Shown piece after piece: positions 1 to 13,034 of a stretch of DNA of 64,000 bases. Position 1 is the first letter of the stretch; each line of letters begins with the position of its first letter. Position numbers and translations under genes: made by a program. Below the pieces are notes generated by a model that was not told where the DNA came from, searched no databases, and saw only the letters and a list, made by a program, of their open reading frames with translations. The DNA comes from Symbiodinium natans (taxonomy: Eukaryota > Sar > Dinophyceae > Suessiales > Symbiodiniaceae): positions 1,177,501-1,241,500 of the forward strand of contig CAJNDS010002501.1 of assembly GCA_905221605.1 (NCBI GenBank). Direction: 5' to 3'.

Positions 1-231
1 GTGTTGTGTTTTGGCCCTGCGATGGGCACAACTCCAAACCCCTAAAACCCTTTACACAGTCTTAAATCCCCATATGCCCTAGGCCCGGCGTTTGGGACAT
101 GCTTCCGGTGGTTTGGGGAGCGTTGTAAAGGCCAGTCTGCCCTAACGACCCAGGACAGCTTCTATCTCCAGGCACCCTTCGAAACGGACTTTGGACAATG
201 TTCCTGGGCTCACCGAACTCAGCTGGCTTGG

Positions 232-335
232 GGTTTAGGGTTTAGGGTTTAGGGTTTGGGGCTTGGGGTTCAGGGTTTGGGGTTCAGGGTTCAGGGTTCA
301 GGGTTTAGGTTTAGGGCTGAAGGGGTTTCAGGGTT
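232..335. repeat. Interstitial TTTAGGG-type array (degenerate)
   Basis: Three near-perfect TTTAGGG units pass into variants with TTTGGGG, TTCAGGG and TTTAGG. A second patch at 428-488 starts in CCCTAA orientation and switches to TTTAGGG, so the two strands meet head to head there. Confidence 0.85.
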
Positions 336-1238
336 CAGGGTTCTCAGTGTTCTCAGACAGAAATTCCAGAGCTGGTGACGAGACCTTCACTCCAGGACTC
401 CAGGATCCCGGAAGAGGAGCCCCAAACCCCATAACCCTAACCCTAAGGGTTTAGGGTTTAGGGTTTAGGGTTTAGGGTTTAGGGTTTAACCTTCAGCCTG
501 CAAACCCTGCGATTCCCTGAGCCGACTGGTGCTTTCTAGGGGAATGAGGGAATTAGGTACCTTGAATCCCCCTAAAAGTAAACCCTTCCAGGGATTCTAC
601 AAGGCACCCCGCTCCCTCATCACCAAGAACCACTAGCTAAATTCCGACATCCCCTTCCTCCCACAACGCGCGACCCGAGGTCCAATGGGGGCGCTCTGGC
701 TTCGTAGAGCGAACGCCTCGTGGGACTTCCTCAACCGCGGCTCGGCCCTGTTCCCGGACAAAGCCTACACCTGAAAGACGCTTTAGGGTTCAGTAGGCTT
801 TAGGGTTTAAAGGTGGCATGGATCTGGAAGATGAGGGCACTGAATCTTTGGGATCTTGCCTATCCGATGGGGTGCTTCAGAGGGTTGCAAAAGGATTTGT
901 GCTTCCAAGGCGCAAGACGCGCATAGGAACAGATTTCGACAGCTCTGTCTCGTTGGAGCAACCTCCGCTGCAGAGGTTCCAAACTGGCTTGCAAGGCTCC
1001 CTTATCGCCACTGCAGTAAACCATTGTTTTGGTGGCTGCCAGCCCCGTCACTCTGTCACTGTCACTCCCCCCCAGGCAGCCTTAGGATGATTGCTTGATG
1101 CGTTGGCTTTGCAAGATCTCCGCCGCGATGGCCCTCCTCCTCAGGTTGTCCAGCGACTGTGCATGCGGCTCTCGTCTCCTCCACATGCTTTGCTTCTTTA
1201 AAGAGAACCATGGGAATCGTTGCGGAATCTCTCGTGCC

Positions 1239-1470
1239 TCCTCCTCCTCCTCTTCCTCCTCCTCAGCCTCTGTCCTCGCAAATCATCTATCCGGAACGAT
1301 TCGACATTCGGGAGGATTGAATCGTAGCACCGATAAAATCATTCCCTACCCGTCCTTTACGCCCCCCACTCCCCCCACCCCCCCCCCACCCCCCACCCCG
1401 CCCTTCCCCCCCCCCCTTCCCCCCCACTCCCGACCCCCAATCCCCCGACCCCCACCCACCCCACCCCGGC
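1239..1470. repeat. CCT-repeat and poly-C rich tract
   Basis: A CCTCCT microsatellite is followed by about 110 bases made almost wholly of C with ACCC and TCCC interruptions. Proline-rich and glycine-rich frames on the two strands are a result of composition and are not genes. Confidence 0.8.
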
Positions 1471-4400
1471 TTCATCTGACGAAATGATTTCGTTCATGAT
1501 CATTATTGAAGAATACTAGTTGTAGAATACGACCGCCCAGGCACCTCCAACTATCTGGAGCTGTACGGCGTCTCGTCAGACATCTCATCTGCCAGATTGG
1601 GTGTGGGCTGCTACGGATCGTGTGCGCGTAGGGTTGACGTCTGGGGCTTGGCCCCAACGTGCAACACTGGCTCTGCACGCATGGTTTGTGCGAATAAGGT
1701 GACCACAAAAAGGGAACACAATTTGAGAAGTCACCGGATATGTACCACAACTACCATCTTGCTTCTGTCTTTTGCACCCCGTCAACCCGCAGCCCTCAAC
1801 TTAGGGCCAGCTTACTTGGGAGAACGAGTATTGCGGATAGTTTATGTTGTAAGCATGCAGGGATGTTGAGGGGATAGTACTGGTTACTTCGGCTCCTTTA
1901 CTAGGGCCGACAGTTCCGCCAGAATGAAAGGTTGCGGTGCTAGGAAATTCGTTCAGCTTCCCCATCGACAAGTTAAGAAATTTCAGGTACACAATAAACT
2001 GAGACGTTTGAAATTCCTGAACCCTAAATTCTAAACCCTAAACCCTAAACTCCAAACTGTTCTCTGGCATCCAACCGCAGCAAAAAGGAGAACGCGTGGC
2101 CTGCCTAAGCGGGGCTCAAGGCGACCTGCTACAAGCTGTCTTTGTCCCTTTGTCGAGCACAGCTGTCAGGGACCTTTAGTGGTGGTGCCCTTTGGATGGT
2201 CTTAGGGGGTTGAAGAAGGGTTTAGGACTGGTTCCTGCTACGATCTTTGTCTGCATAGGCATTTAACATTAGGGTTTCGCCCGATGTGCCCCCGAATTGT
2301 AACCGCTTGCGCGGCCTGGGCAACTGGACCGGCCCGGGGCATGCGCGTCGGCGGTCTTAGCGGTGCACTTCGAAATTTCCAGTCCACACGGTCGGGTTGC
2401 AGATGTGGAAAGCGACCGCGCGTCGAGGAGAAAACGCCGGAGAGCAGCCGAACCGTACACCCGAAACCTTGAGCCAGCAGCGCACGTGAGCTTCGGGGGT
2501 TGGGGGTTTGCAGGGTCTAGGGTTCGGCGTTCAAGTTTGAAAGTTCAGGTTTCATTAGGCTAAGGTTTAAGGTTGAGCAGCAGAAGGATTCATTGAGGGG
2601 TTTGCTTGCGCAAAATAATCCATTACAAAGGTCACACTTGAATGAAATGCAATGCTATATTTTGTTGCAATGCAATGCGTAGACACCCTTTTGCCTTTTG
2701 GCATGATTTCCAATGACACAATGAGTAGATAGATAGGATAGATCCGAATGCAACAGATTATGTGTGCTATGGTCAGCAAACAGAAGTATATAGTCAACCA
2801 ATCTTGGTTCATTGTTGTTTAAACATTTGTTGAGAATACTACGAATATCTTCCACAGTTTGTTATATCACAATATATCAATGTAATTTTAAAGATTCCGT
2901 GCTAAGCGTGTCAAAAGTGATGTAAGTGTGAACGTGTGAGTGACATGTTTGGCCAAAGCGCTCGGTCGGTTCACCTTATCGCTGCAAGAAGCCCCTTTTG
3001 ATGATGAGTAGCATGATGAATCACAAGGACTTCACTTCTAGAGGCCAGCAAGGAAGGAGCGTTGCTGTTCACGTATGCCGGGCCAGAGTCTTGAGAGGGC
3101 GCGACTCTGTGAGTTTACTGGGCTTTCCTAAGGACGTCGGCACGCAGAACATCACGGCCAGCGAGAAGACCACCGACATCGGCAAGGGGATCCAGCACCT
3201 CAGTCGCTGAATGAGCACACTCCCATAGGGGCTGATGCAGTCCACGTCCGAAATCCTCTAAACCGTAAACCCTCAAGAACATGGGCCGCAAAGCCCAAAG
3301 AGTCTTGAATTCTGAAACCCTCCCTAAACCCTACATGTCCCTAAACGAAGCCCCATTCCGATCTATGAAACCTGACCCGTTCTGGCCTTATTTAATGCCG
3401 GAAGTTTCGTTTTTCGGCAGCATCGTGGAGCAAGGGGTCCTTGTCGTGTGGTGTCTTCAAGCCTGACACCCGCCGCTCTCCAGTAAGCCCTAACCCGATC
3501 CCGACAGAATTCTGCGGTAAGGCTCGCACTTCGGAGCCAGAGCTGCATGCAGCCACCAAGTGAGCCCCCTGGCACATGTCGGAGCTGTTTGGGATTTAGG
3601 ATTGACAGTTGGGCCAAAAAAACTTAGAGGGCTTCCTTGAGCATCAAGAGGAAGATGTTTGGGTTGAACCCAACAAGCAACGCTTGCAAGTCTCTGAGAT
3701 TTCGGAATTCGTGGAGTCAGCCTGAGCCATAAATACATACACAAATTCATAGAGGCAAATTTATGTGCATATGTATGTATACACATGTGCGTCTATGTCT
3801 ATCTCCACGTTTATCTATTTAGACTCTGTTATACTTTACAATGCTATGCTACACAAGGTGAATTACTATTAACTTGTTTGAGGCAGACCTTGAGGGCAGC
3901 AGGATGCATTTGTTGTGTCAGGGATCTTGAGATCGCCGCCCTAATCCAGCCTTAGGCGCAAAGCCGATGGTGACGAGCAGGGGGACGAGGATGATGACAA
4001 AGGCTCCGACTCTGCGTCTGCGTCCTCCGATCCCTCTCCGATTCTTTGGGACGACCCTTGGGTAGCCGAAGAGACAGCGCATGGTCTTTCTTTGGACGCC
4101 AAACCATGGTTTTGGAGGAGTTTAAGTTGGTCGCAAGCGCCCATCCCTTGCAATCTTCACATCCCTTGCAATCTTCAAACCTAAACTCAGCAAGTAAGGA
4201 CCCTTCAACCGAGACACCTTACGATTTCAGCCTGCATCCCTGCGAGTGCTTTCCCATGGCCTGGGGAGCGAAGAGCCCGGAGACTTGACCGTGCTTGTAA
4301 CTCTTTACTTGTTTAGGATGTAGGGTTGAGGGTCCTACGGCCAAGTTATTTGTGAGCCATCTTTACTGAAACAAGTCGTAAAGCGAATACCATGTAAATT

Positions 4401-4800
4401 GGGGCCTCAAGAGCAGCGAAGGTAACCTCACAAAGCTTCCAAGACGTTCCGGCGGGTAGTGAGAACCAGTATGTGCCCGCAACTCGGATGAGCCTAAGGG
4501 TGAACCCCGACTTCAGGACAAACCCGGCAGGATGCCCCTTATGTCTCCAGAAGCAGGTCTGGGGAGACCTTGAGGCCACGACGTTTCCTTCTCTCACCGG
4601 CTATATGCAGTCCTGTTTTGGGTGCCGTGGCTTTTTGTTTCGTATGTTGCCACGCATTTCCAAGGCAAGCATCCCCATTGTTCGAGGCTCCTTCGTTTGC
4701 GAGCCTTTGCTCTGCAAGTCCAGCCAAGTCAGCCTTTTGGAGTTCTTGTTGTTAAGTCTTGCTCTGAAACCTCTTCAGGTCTCTTTGCCTAATTATTTCA

Positions 4801-4911
4801 GGGAGGGAGAGAGACCGAGAGGGCGAGAGAGACAGAGAGAGAGAGAGAGAGGGAGAGAGAGAGAGAGAGGGAGAGAGAGAGGGAGAGAGAGAGGGAGAGA
4901 GAGAGAGAGAA
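4801..4911. repeat. GA-rich microsatellite
   Basis: An imperfect (GA)n run broken by GGGA and CAGA units. It gives an Arg/Glu-rich frame on the plus strand that I reject as a gene. Confidence 0.9.
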
Positions 4912-7900
4912 GGAGCAGCGTTACCTCCTCAGCCCCGTTCAGTATGACGGGAGCGCCAGCATGGACGATGACGCATGCCAGGCGCTATGCCGAGGCACCA
5001 GTACCCTGCCTAGCCCTTAGAAGAATTGTGAGCGTTTCGATTTTGCTCGCAACTAGAGCGCCTAAATCTCCCTGCTCAAAGAGAACCTGAACCCTAAAAA
5101 CCGTAGATGTGAATCCGTGATCATTGGACACGTGAGGCAGCTGCGCATTCTACTGGTTTGGACACCTGGGCAATGTCGCTCAGTGCCGGCTGCACCTTGC
5201 CCATGACAGGTTTGACGCGTTCGGTTTTCAGAAAACGGGGGTTCAGGGCTCAACGGGAGGCCTGGGATGTTTTGCCCATCACGGCCAGCGGCTTCGTCTA
5301 CGCAATTTTGCACTTTTGACAGATCTAGGAAGTTCAGGAGGTGTTTAGGGTCGGCCGGAGTTGGGCTCAACCTCCTGAGCCCTACAGGGTTTAGGGTTTA
5401 GGGTTCAGGGATTAGGGTGTAGGGTTTAAGACATTGCCGGTAAAGAGGGCCGTTGGCAGTTGTAGCTCTTGGTCTCGTCGTGGCCTGATGACTTGATCGA
5501 ATGTCACCCGTAGCTTGCGCTTCAACTGAGGCGGTTTAGGGTTCAGGGTTCAGTGTTTAGGGTTATTCGGGTTATTAGGGTTATTAGGGTCATTGGGGTT
5601 ATTGGGGCTTGGGGTTTAGGGTTTAGGGTTTAGGGTTAAAGCTCGTTCATGAAGTAGTTCATGCGAGTTTTGTTGGGGGATTCACAGGTGCCCAGCCACT
5701 TTGCACAGTGGCAAATCTGTGTTGCTCCCGTAGTTATGTGCATCATGCCTTCATTGCAAGCCTGGCTAGCTAACCCTGTGGCAGATCGGCCTAAATCACC
5801 CCCGAAACCTGGAATCTCCACAGAAGGAGCATCCCTGAACCTTGCGAAAGCGTCATCTTCACTTTTTCGTCACATTGGAACCGGCAACCTTGAACCCCAA
5901 AGGCCTAGAAACCGTCATCCGAGACCTTTCACTGGACGCAGCAACCATCCTCAATTTTTTTTGGCTGCTTCGAACCTTCCAGTAGCTTGCTATGTTCAGG
6001 ATGCTTTGTGGATGCGGTTTTTTGGTATCCGGTAGCACTCCAGAGGGGGGGTAGGCGTTCTTGGGCTGCCAGACACTCCAGGGATAGCTGGGAGTTTGGA
6101 GTTTAGGAAGCAGCGTGAAACCAGGCACTTCATCTAAAGGCATCCGAAGTTGATTGAGGCAGGGAGACCCGGGCCCTTTTGACGCGACCGAGGAGAATGA
6201 GAGTGTGGGAAAATCCAGAGCTCTGGAGGTCCCAAGTCCGAGCCAACCGTCCAATCAGAGACTCAATCTCCTAGTCAACCCGCCACCAACAAAAGGTACT
6301 CCGACTGTGATGCCTTGGTCCGTGTCATGGGAGCGTCAGGGACGCTGTCAGCCCTCCCGCCTGCAGCTCGGATGATAATTGGGCTTAGCTGGCTGGGTGC
6401 CGCAGCAGGGTTGAGGGCGTAGGGCTTGCGGCTTGGGAGACCTTTCGGACCATGACTTTGGAGCCTTTCAGGCCCCTGAAAGTTTCAGGCTCCCAAACAG
6501 CGTGAGTAACTGATTCTGCGATCTTGGAAGCATCTGAACATGAAATCCCCTCAGCGCCTGAAAGCATGAGCCTTGAGCTTTCGTCGACCGGAACAACACA
6601 AGCAAGGCCTCAGAAGGCCCCCCAGAAAGCGAAGCAAACCGTGCGATCCAGGATGCTTTCCTCTGCCACAGGGCAGATCCGGAAGTTACCCGGCCTTCTT
6701 TTGTGGAGGGAGGGGGAGGGGGGGGGGGGGGAATCGGAGAGGTCTCCGAGCGCATGAAGAAGAAGTATCGACATCATTGCCAGAAAAAACAGGCATTGCC
6801 AGGAACAAGTATTCCGAATTCCTGAAGCCGTATGAAGAATGGAACCATCACAGCATTCCCTGTGAGAACCCCTTGGCTATGCCAACCCATCCTTCATCGC
6901 TAGGGGATGATTTGGAGGAGAAAGAGACGTCAGAAGTGTCCTTCCAGGAAGCTGGTTGAGTCTTCGGGTTCAGGTGTGCTTCTTGCTCCGGTTGCTTCAT
7001 GCTACCATGAGCAGTTCAACCCAGACAGTGGGAGAGTTCAGGGGGCGGGGGACCGAGTCTTGGGCTCACCTGTGAAGAGACCCCCCTGTCAGCTTACTTT
7101 TGAAACCCTGAACCCTAGGCCTGTTGGGCCATCAGCAAACGTCGAGAGTTTCTGCATGCGCTGCTTGGATCAAGGCATAGCCTGCAACCCCTAAATCCGC
7201 CCCTAAGACCCCGAAAACCCTGAAGCCCTAAACCACTGGTGCCCCGAAACATGGGCTCTGTCATCTAAGTTGGGCCCAAAAAATTAAGGGGCTCAAGGAT
7301 CAAGGGCCCATAGTCGTTTTAGGAACTATGGTCTAGTTCACGCGTGTATAAAACCCGCGGGGGGCATATGCAAGTTGTCTCTTGCACTATGGCTCTAAGA
7401 AAAGTATAGGGGCGATTACATGGTTTTGGAGCGGGCCGCGTCGGCGTCCCTGCGTTTTGGGACTTCTTTCCTCAAACGCCGGCTTTGATTTCTCGAAGCC
7501 CTAAGCGCTAAATAAGCCCTAAACCGTAAACCCTAAACCCTAAACCCTAAACCCCCCCCTAAACCCTGAGCCCGACAGGTGCCCCTGGGCACCTTGAGCA
7601 GCCCAACGTCTGAACCTCTAGGCTTTAGGATTACAACTTTCTGGGGGTTGTTGCAGTGTAGGCACGGGCCTGAGATTTTAAGTTTCTTTCGTCCTCAATC
7701 CTAAGCCCTACACCCCAAGCAAAGCCATTTTTCCCAAGGCAAACTGACAGCTTGGACTCAGACCCCACAGGTGGGGTTTCTTAGGGTGGGTGCAGGATTA
7801 GGGTTCAGTTGAAAGGCCACGGCATGCCTTCCCCGGAGGGCATGTGTGAGGGTGGAGAGCGGCGGGGTGCAGATTTTGAGGGTTGTTGCTCTTCTTGGGG

Positions 7901-8742
7901 GCTGCGGGTTGAGGGTGTCAGGGCGTTCGGCGAATTAAAGGTTTTTTGGGTTTTGGCCTTCCGGATTCCGGGATACTGCGTTACAGCTTTGGGGCTGAAG
8001 GTTTAGGCTTTGTGCTCAGTGGTCGGCACTTCTGTTCGCTGCACCCTGAGGCCACAACCCCGAGCCCGGGATTTAGAGGGTTCAGCGGTCAGGGTTTCTG
8101 GTTTCGGGGTCTTGGGTTGGGGTAAGGTTTGTTGCGGTTGCGTTTGGAAGTCGAACCCAAAGTCTTGCGTAAATCAAGATTCTCGAGCTGGAAGAAGCGC
8201 AACGTCAAGTCGAACAACTCAGCCGCAGTTTCAGCTCCTCATGTGTTGGACCCAAGATGCATACTGTTCTCAGGGCTCAAATCGTTTCCGTCGGGTACTG
8301 GAGGCAAGTCAAATGCCCCAGATGCTCGCAGGCGGTGGCAAGTGCATCTTCCCAAACCTCGTACAGCAGTGTGATGAGAAGCTTCTTTTGGGTGGCCAGG
8401 GTGTGGAAAGGCTGGGGTAGGGATGAAGGATTTCGGGGCATTAGGGCATTGAGGGGTCTTGGACATGGGGTCCATGGGGTTGAGGTACCCGTCTCAGTCG
8501 GAGTTAGCAAAACCTGTAGATTGTAGGCTTGCTAGTTGATCATATGTGAGGTTGATCTAGATGTTTCAGGCCGCAAGTATATGAGGTACGTATATAGGAT
8601 CAGGATATGCACTCACATTTCAATTCTAGGGCTACCCCTATATCCCCAGTCTCTTGCGACACTCATCGGTTAAGGCCGGCTCGGCCAGGGGTTGGACGCC
8701 GGCTAATTTCACACTTGCACTAGCAATAGCGATAAGCATTGA

Positions 8743-8887
8743 CCCTAAACCCTAAACCCTAAACCCTAAACCCTTAACCCTAAACCCTAAACCCTAAACC
8801 CTAAACCCTAAACCCTAAACCCTAAACCCTAAACCCTAAACCCTAAACCCTAAACCCTAAACCCTAAACCCTAAACCCTAAACCCTA
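8743..8887. repeat. Near-perfect CCCTAAA array, about 20 units
   Basis: The longest clean telomere-type array in the window: about 20 tandem CCCTAAA heptamers with one CCCTTAA variant. The sequence on both sides is unique, so this is an interstitial array. About 120 bases later (9010-9105) a degenerate array runs in the opposite TTTAGGG orientation, so the pair faces each other. Confidence 0.95.
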
Positions 8888-9009
8888 GCAGCAGGAGTGG
8901 TAGTAGCAGTAGGGTTCCTCGGCAAGCCTGCCTGCACACTGTTCTCGGAATACAGAGACCGCGCAAGGTGCTTTGGTTGCGCCTACGCCGAGGCCTAGCA
9001 GAGCGTTTT

Positions 9010-9105
9010 GTAGGGTTTAGGTTTTAGGTTTTAGGGTTTAGGGTCTAGGGTTTAGGGTTTAGGGCTTAGGGTTTAGGGTTTAGGGCGTAGGGTTTAGGGT
9101 GATTC
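9010..9105. repeat. Degenerate TTTAGGG array
   Basis: TTTAGGG units with variants such as TTTTAGG, TCTAGGG, GCTTAGGG and GCGTAGGG. Orientation is opposite to the 8743-8887 array. Confidence 0.85.
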
Positions 9106-11545
9106 GGTTTCAGGGGAAGAGGTGATTAGATTTGGGGGGTATTCCAGCTCTGCCTAGTCAGTCTCGGGTTTGTGGCGAAGGGCTTCAAGGTTACAAGGGC
9201 TATGCACGAAGGATGCTTGGGGCTAGGGCGGCAGCTAAGCGAGAAAGGGGGTGGTCGGACGGTCCTAATGCCTAGTGTTTGTCCTAAGTCTTTTTGATGG
9301 CAGCACCTAGAAGACTCCCAGGCCCGGAGCTGAACCCAACCCGAAGCGGGGAAAGCCACGCAGTGTCATCTCGGGCAAGGAAAGGGTTTTGAGGTCTCTT
9401 TCAAGGTTGTTTTGCTTGGGTTTGGGTTTTCTACCCTCCACTGCCTGCAAAGCGCGATCGACACCTGCAAAGGCCGGGGAAGCAGCCTGGCAACACAAAA
9501 GGCTGGGCAGCTTTTGCACTTCAAAGAGCAACCATTACGAAGATAGGAACGCTTCGCATAAGTTCGAGTACCATCTAACCTCAGGTGCATTTGTTCTCAG
9601 CTCGGTTGAAGCTCCTCTTGCGTGGGGTAGGTGTGTGCATTGATCCAGGGCTTGGGGGGAAGCGGGGAGGCGGGGGGGGCGGGGGGGTCTTCCATTTCAG
9701 GTTTCAGGTTTTGGCGGCCAAGCCTCCTGAACCCTAAGCAACCCGAAACCTATCTAGCCCAAGTCAGGGCAGCGTACATTAGTCTCCTTGAGGGGCTTCT
9801 GGTGTTTATGGAACCACAAGTGCAAACAGATGCTTCGGCCCTAGGCTTCATTGCTGCCCTGAAGTCTTTCCAATGACGCTCCAAGCCCAGCATTGAAACC
9901 TATGAAGGGGCTCTCTGTCCTGACTGCTGTTCCTCTGACGACGGGGGGCCTGTTGTGGTCTTCCATGTTTGAGGGGTTCCTGCACCCTCCCCACGCGTAA
10001 AAATAAAGGCTTGGGGTTCAGGGGTCTCAGCCCGAGGGGCCTACCGAGGAGCAGCCCTGTGTTAGGATGCTGTAGCTGGGTCCAGGCTCCCTTTTTTCCT
10101 CTTTCTTGATCAGACTACAGCAGCCTTGCCTTGTTTACCTGAACCCTAAGCCCACATGAAGTCTGCTCCAAGCAGGCCGATGCCTGCTAGCTTCGCCACC
10201 GGAAGCCAGCTCTTGGCAACCCGGAAACGTTTGACACGGGCTTTTTGCTGGTGTTGTTGCTGGTAGTCAGAAGAAACAGATGACAGGGCAGTTGTGGGTC
10301 ATTTTTTGGCTGAATAGAGCTTGTTCGGCTTGCACGCTGTGAGGTTGATCTTGGTTTTTGCCCCGGGACGATGGAGCAATGACCTCTCTCCCCAAGACGC
10401 TACCCCCTGCATAAACGATCCAAGGTATCCTGTTGGCAGCAGCGCTACGCACCAGTAACACACCCAGAGGCTGAGACAGGGACTAGGAGTCTGCTTCAGG
10501 GGTGAGGCGCTCACCAAGGCCCAAATGCCAGATAAGCCCTCTGCCCTCACAAAAGACACCTCTTTCATGGTAAAGGGCTGAGCCAACGAAGGGGCTAAAG
10601 TTGCAGATTGAAGCGGAGCAAACGCGGGTTTAGGCGTTTAAGACCTGAAGGGGTTTAGAGGTTCAAGGTTTAGGGGCCTTTAGGGCTCAGGGTTTTGGGT
10701 CTATCGGTTGACGCGTCTGTTTGAGCAGGTTCCAGGCCTGGCGCCTGCGTCGCCGACCGTGACCTGTGTCGGTGGCAGCTGGCCGTTTGGGAAGCAAGGA
10801 TCAACCCCCCAGGTCGTGATAGAAGTAGCAAAACATGTCGGTCTCAAAAACCCTAAACCCTAAACCCTAAACTAGTAGTGGCACAGCTGCTCGTACAAAT
10901 TCCAAGAAAATATCGAAGAAGAACACAAACCAACCTTCAGACCTTCTCCCCCAAAACCCTAAGCCCAGAGTCCCCCCCCAGACCCCACAGCGCCGACGGA
11001 AACTGTCAAATCCAGGTGGGACGCCGATGGGCACCCAGCGCTCAGCAGCTTTGCCTGCGGCGCATGCGTGCAGGTTGCTTTGGGGTTTCGAGGTTTGGGG
11101 ATTTGGGCTTAGGGCTTGTCGCTAGCGGAGCACATCACCAACAAACCTCAAATCACCGGAACCTCAACCGCTTAAAGCCAAACCCAAATCCAAACCAAAA
11201 GATCTCGAGCCCCAAGCCTTAAACTTGAGTTGCTTGGACCCTAAACCCTGAACTCGAAATCCGCAGGCCCAAAGGCATCCCCGCAGTCCCCCAGGACCCC
11301 CAAATCCAACCCCCCCAAGCTTTTTGAATGTTCACGCCTCTGGGCCTGCCCGGGGAGATCGCAGGTGAGAAGCCTGTTGTGGGCTCATGACAAGACCAGG
11401 CACCCCAAATGTGGGAGTGGCAACACAAGAAAAACCAAGCCATCCGGGATGTTTCAGGGGGCAGGTGGGGGGTGGCCGCGGGTGGGTCCGCCCCTATGCT
11501 CGGGCTGAAACACCCTCTGGTCCTGATGCATTGTCCGCTCCCGGA
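9106..11545. other. Region without recognisable genes
   Basis: Only short frames of weak coding character are present, with isolated telomere-like words (for example 10848-10872). I see no domain, RNA gene or element. Confidence 0.5.
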
Positions 11546-11548
11546 CAC

Positions 11549-11645
11549 CTAGGGTTTAGGGTTTATAGGGTTTAAAGGGTTTATAGGGTTTATAGGGTTT
11601 AGGGTTTAGGGTTTGGGGTTTGGGGTTTGGGGTTTGGGGTTTAGG
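11549..11645. repeat. TTTAGGG / TTTATAGGG / TTTGGGG mixed array
   Basis: Tandem units begin as TTTAGGG, become TTTATAGGG, return to TTTAGGG and end as TTTGGGG. Variant units are clustered by type, which is the pattern local unit-by-unit duplication leaves. Confidence 0.9.
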
Positions 11646-12224
11646 TACCCAGACACTCGGCAGACATCTACCACGGGAATGTTCAGTGAGACGATCTGCG
11701 CTTCCCAGTAAGAGGAGGTTTGTGTTTGCGAGACAGCTGCGCGCAAGCTGCGGGCAATCAATTGGGTACCATCTGTTTTCAAGCTTCAGGGTTTTAGGCT
11801 TGAAGATTCTGAACACCCGAAGCCCTAAACCTTAAAGCGTATGTGCGCACAAGTTACTTTCGCGGAGCGTGGGCGTTGGAGACTTTCCGGGGGGGGGGGG
11901 GGGGGTTGAGGATACGGAGTCTTTGGTTAAGGGCTTAGGGAGAACCAAGTCCGAAAGAATGAGTCTAGAACATTCCTATGTTAGTCATAGGGCCCATGTT
12001 TGGGTGCTCGAAAGAACCAAAAACCCTAAACCCTAAACGGTCCTTGGCTGGTTGCTGGTTGCACTAGTGCGAAGCCTGCTGCCGCAGAGAGTGCTTGCAA
12101 AACAGGTCCTTACTCCTTACGAGTTACTTTAGGCTTAGGTGCAGGGCAGAGTGGCCGCTGATGTCTCAAGCCTTGAATGTTTAGGGCTCAGGCCTGAGGG
12201 GTTGAGGCTGTAGGCTTTGGGGTC

Positions 12225-12415
12225 TAGGTCTAGGGTTTAGGGTTTAGGATTCGTAACGGTTTGGGGTATAGGGTTTATAGGGTTTATAGGGTTTATAGGG
12301 CTTATAGGGTTTATAGGGTTGATAGGGTTGATAGGGTTGATGGGGTTGATGGGGTTGATAGGGTTACAGGGTTTATAGGTTTTAGGGTTTAGGTTTTAGG
12401 GTTTAGGGTTTAGGG
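12225..12415. repeat. Array of TTTATAGGG and TTGATAGGG telomere-like variants
   Basis: An array starting with TTTAGGG, then several GTTTATAGG units, then GTTGATAGG and GTTGATGGG units, then back to TTTAGGG. The 9-bp variants form homogeneous blocks. Confidence 0.9.
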
Positions 12416-12812
12416 GGGCTTCGGGATTCTGGAGCAGGTTGTCAAGGCACCCTACCGCGTCTACGACCAGCAGCCGCCTTGGCTGAGGTTAGGTCTCAAG
12501 TTTGTGTCTGTTAACGTTTTCTTCTCCCCGAACCCCAAGCCCCAACATACCTGGAACTTGTTTCGGGGTTTCTAGTCTTGAAGCCACATCTTGGCAAAAC
12601 AACTCAGCCTGAACTCAAAACTCAAAGCACCAAGCTGCTGTAAAAACATCAAACACTTCAACAACAGTAGCCGGTTGAGTGATGCAAGATCTCAGCTTCA
12701 AGCGAGGAACCGGCAGGAGCTGTACTTCTCTTCCAAGCTGGAGCTGGAGATTCGCGTGGGCTTCATGCATTAAGCAAGGCCTTGAGTTCGGGTGAAGCCA
12801 CTAGTCGTCTAG

Positions 12813-13034
12813 GTGCGACGCCGGGTACCACACAAGAGTTATGTCGCGGACAGAAGATCCGAGAGCAGCCAAAGCCCAGTAGCACTGGTGCAGCACCACC
12901 GCGTAACTGTGGATGACAGGGAGCTTACGGAAAAAAATTTTTGTGAACTGAACACAACTGACCTGCTGACAAAGTCGCGCACAACCGAAGCCGCAGAGCA
13001 GCGCCTGAATGAAACGATTATTCCAGCTTGTTGA
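12813..13034 (+). pseudogene. Possible copia-type pol C-terminal remnant
   Basis: A 73-residue open frame ends with a stretch containing ELNTTDLLTKS. In Ty1/copia elements the end of the RNase H domain commonly has a similar N-x-A-D-L-L-T-K motif followed by a short tail. The flanking sequence does not give a reverse transcriptase frame, so this would be an isolated decayed piece. The assignment rests on one short motif and may be chance. Confidence 0.3.

Larger units (their letters stand above)
1..8740. other. Gene-poor region with scattered telomere-like repeats
   Basis: No open frame here shows a recognisable domain or convincing codon structure. The region is dotted with short runs of TTTAGGG or CCCTAAA and decayed versions such as CCCTGAA, CCCTAAG and TTCAGGG, in both orientations. 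Clear patches lie near 232-335, 428-488, 2025-2055, 5383-5435, 5560-5638 and 7520-7567. It also holds a CCT/CCCC-rich stretch (1239-1470), a GA-rich microsatellite (4801-4911) and a poly-G run near 6706-6733. Small genes with many short exons could be missed. Confidence 0.6.
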
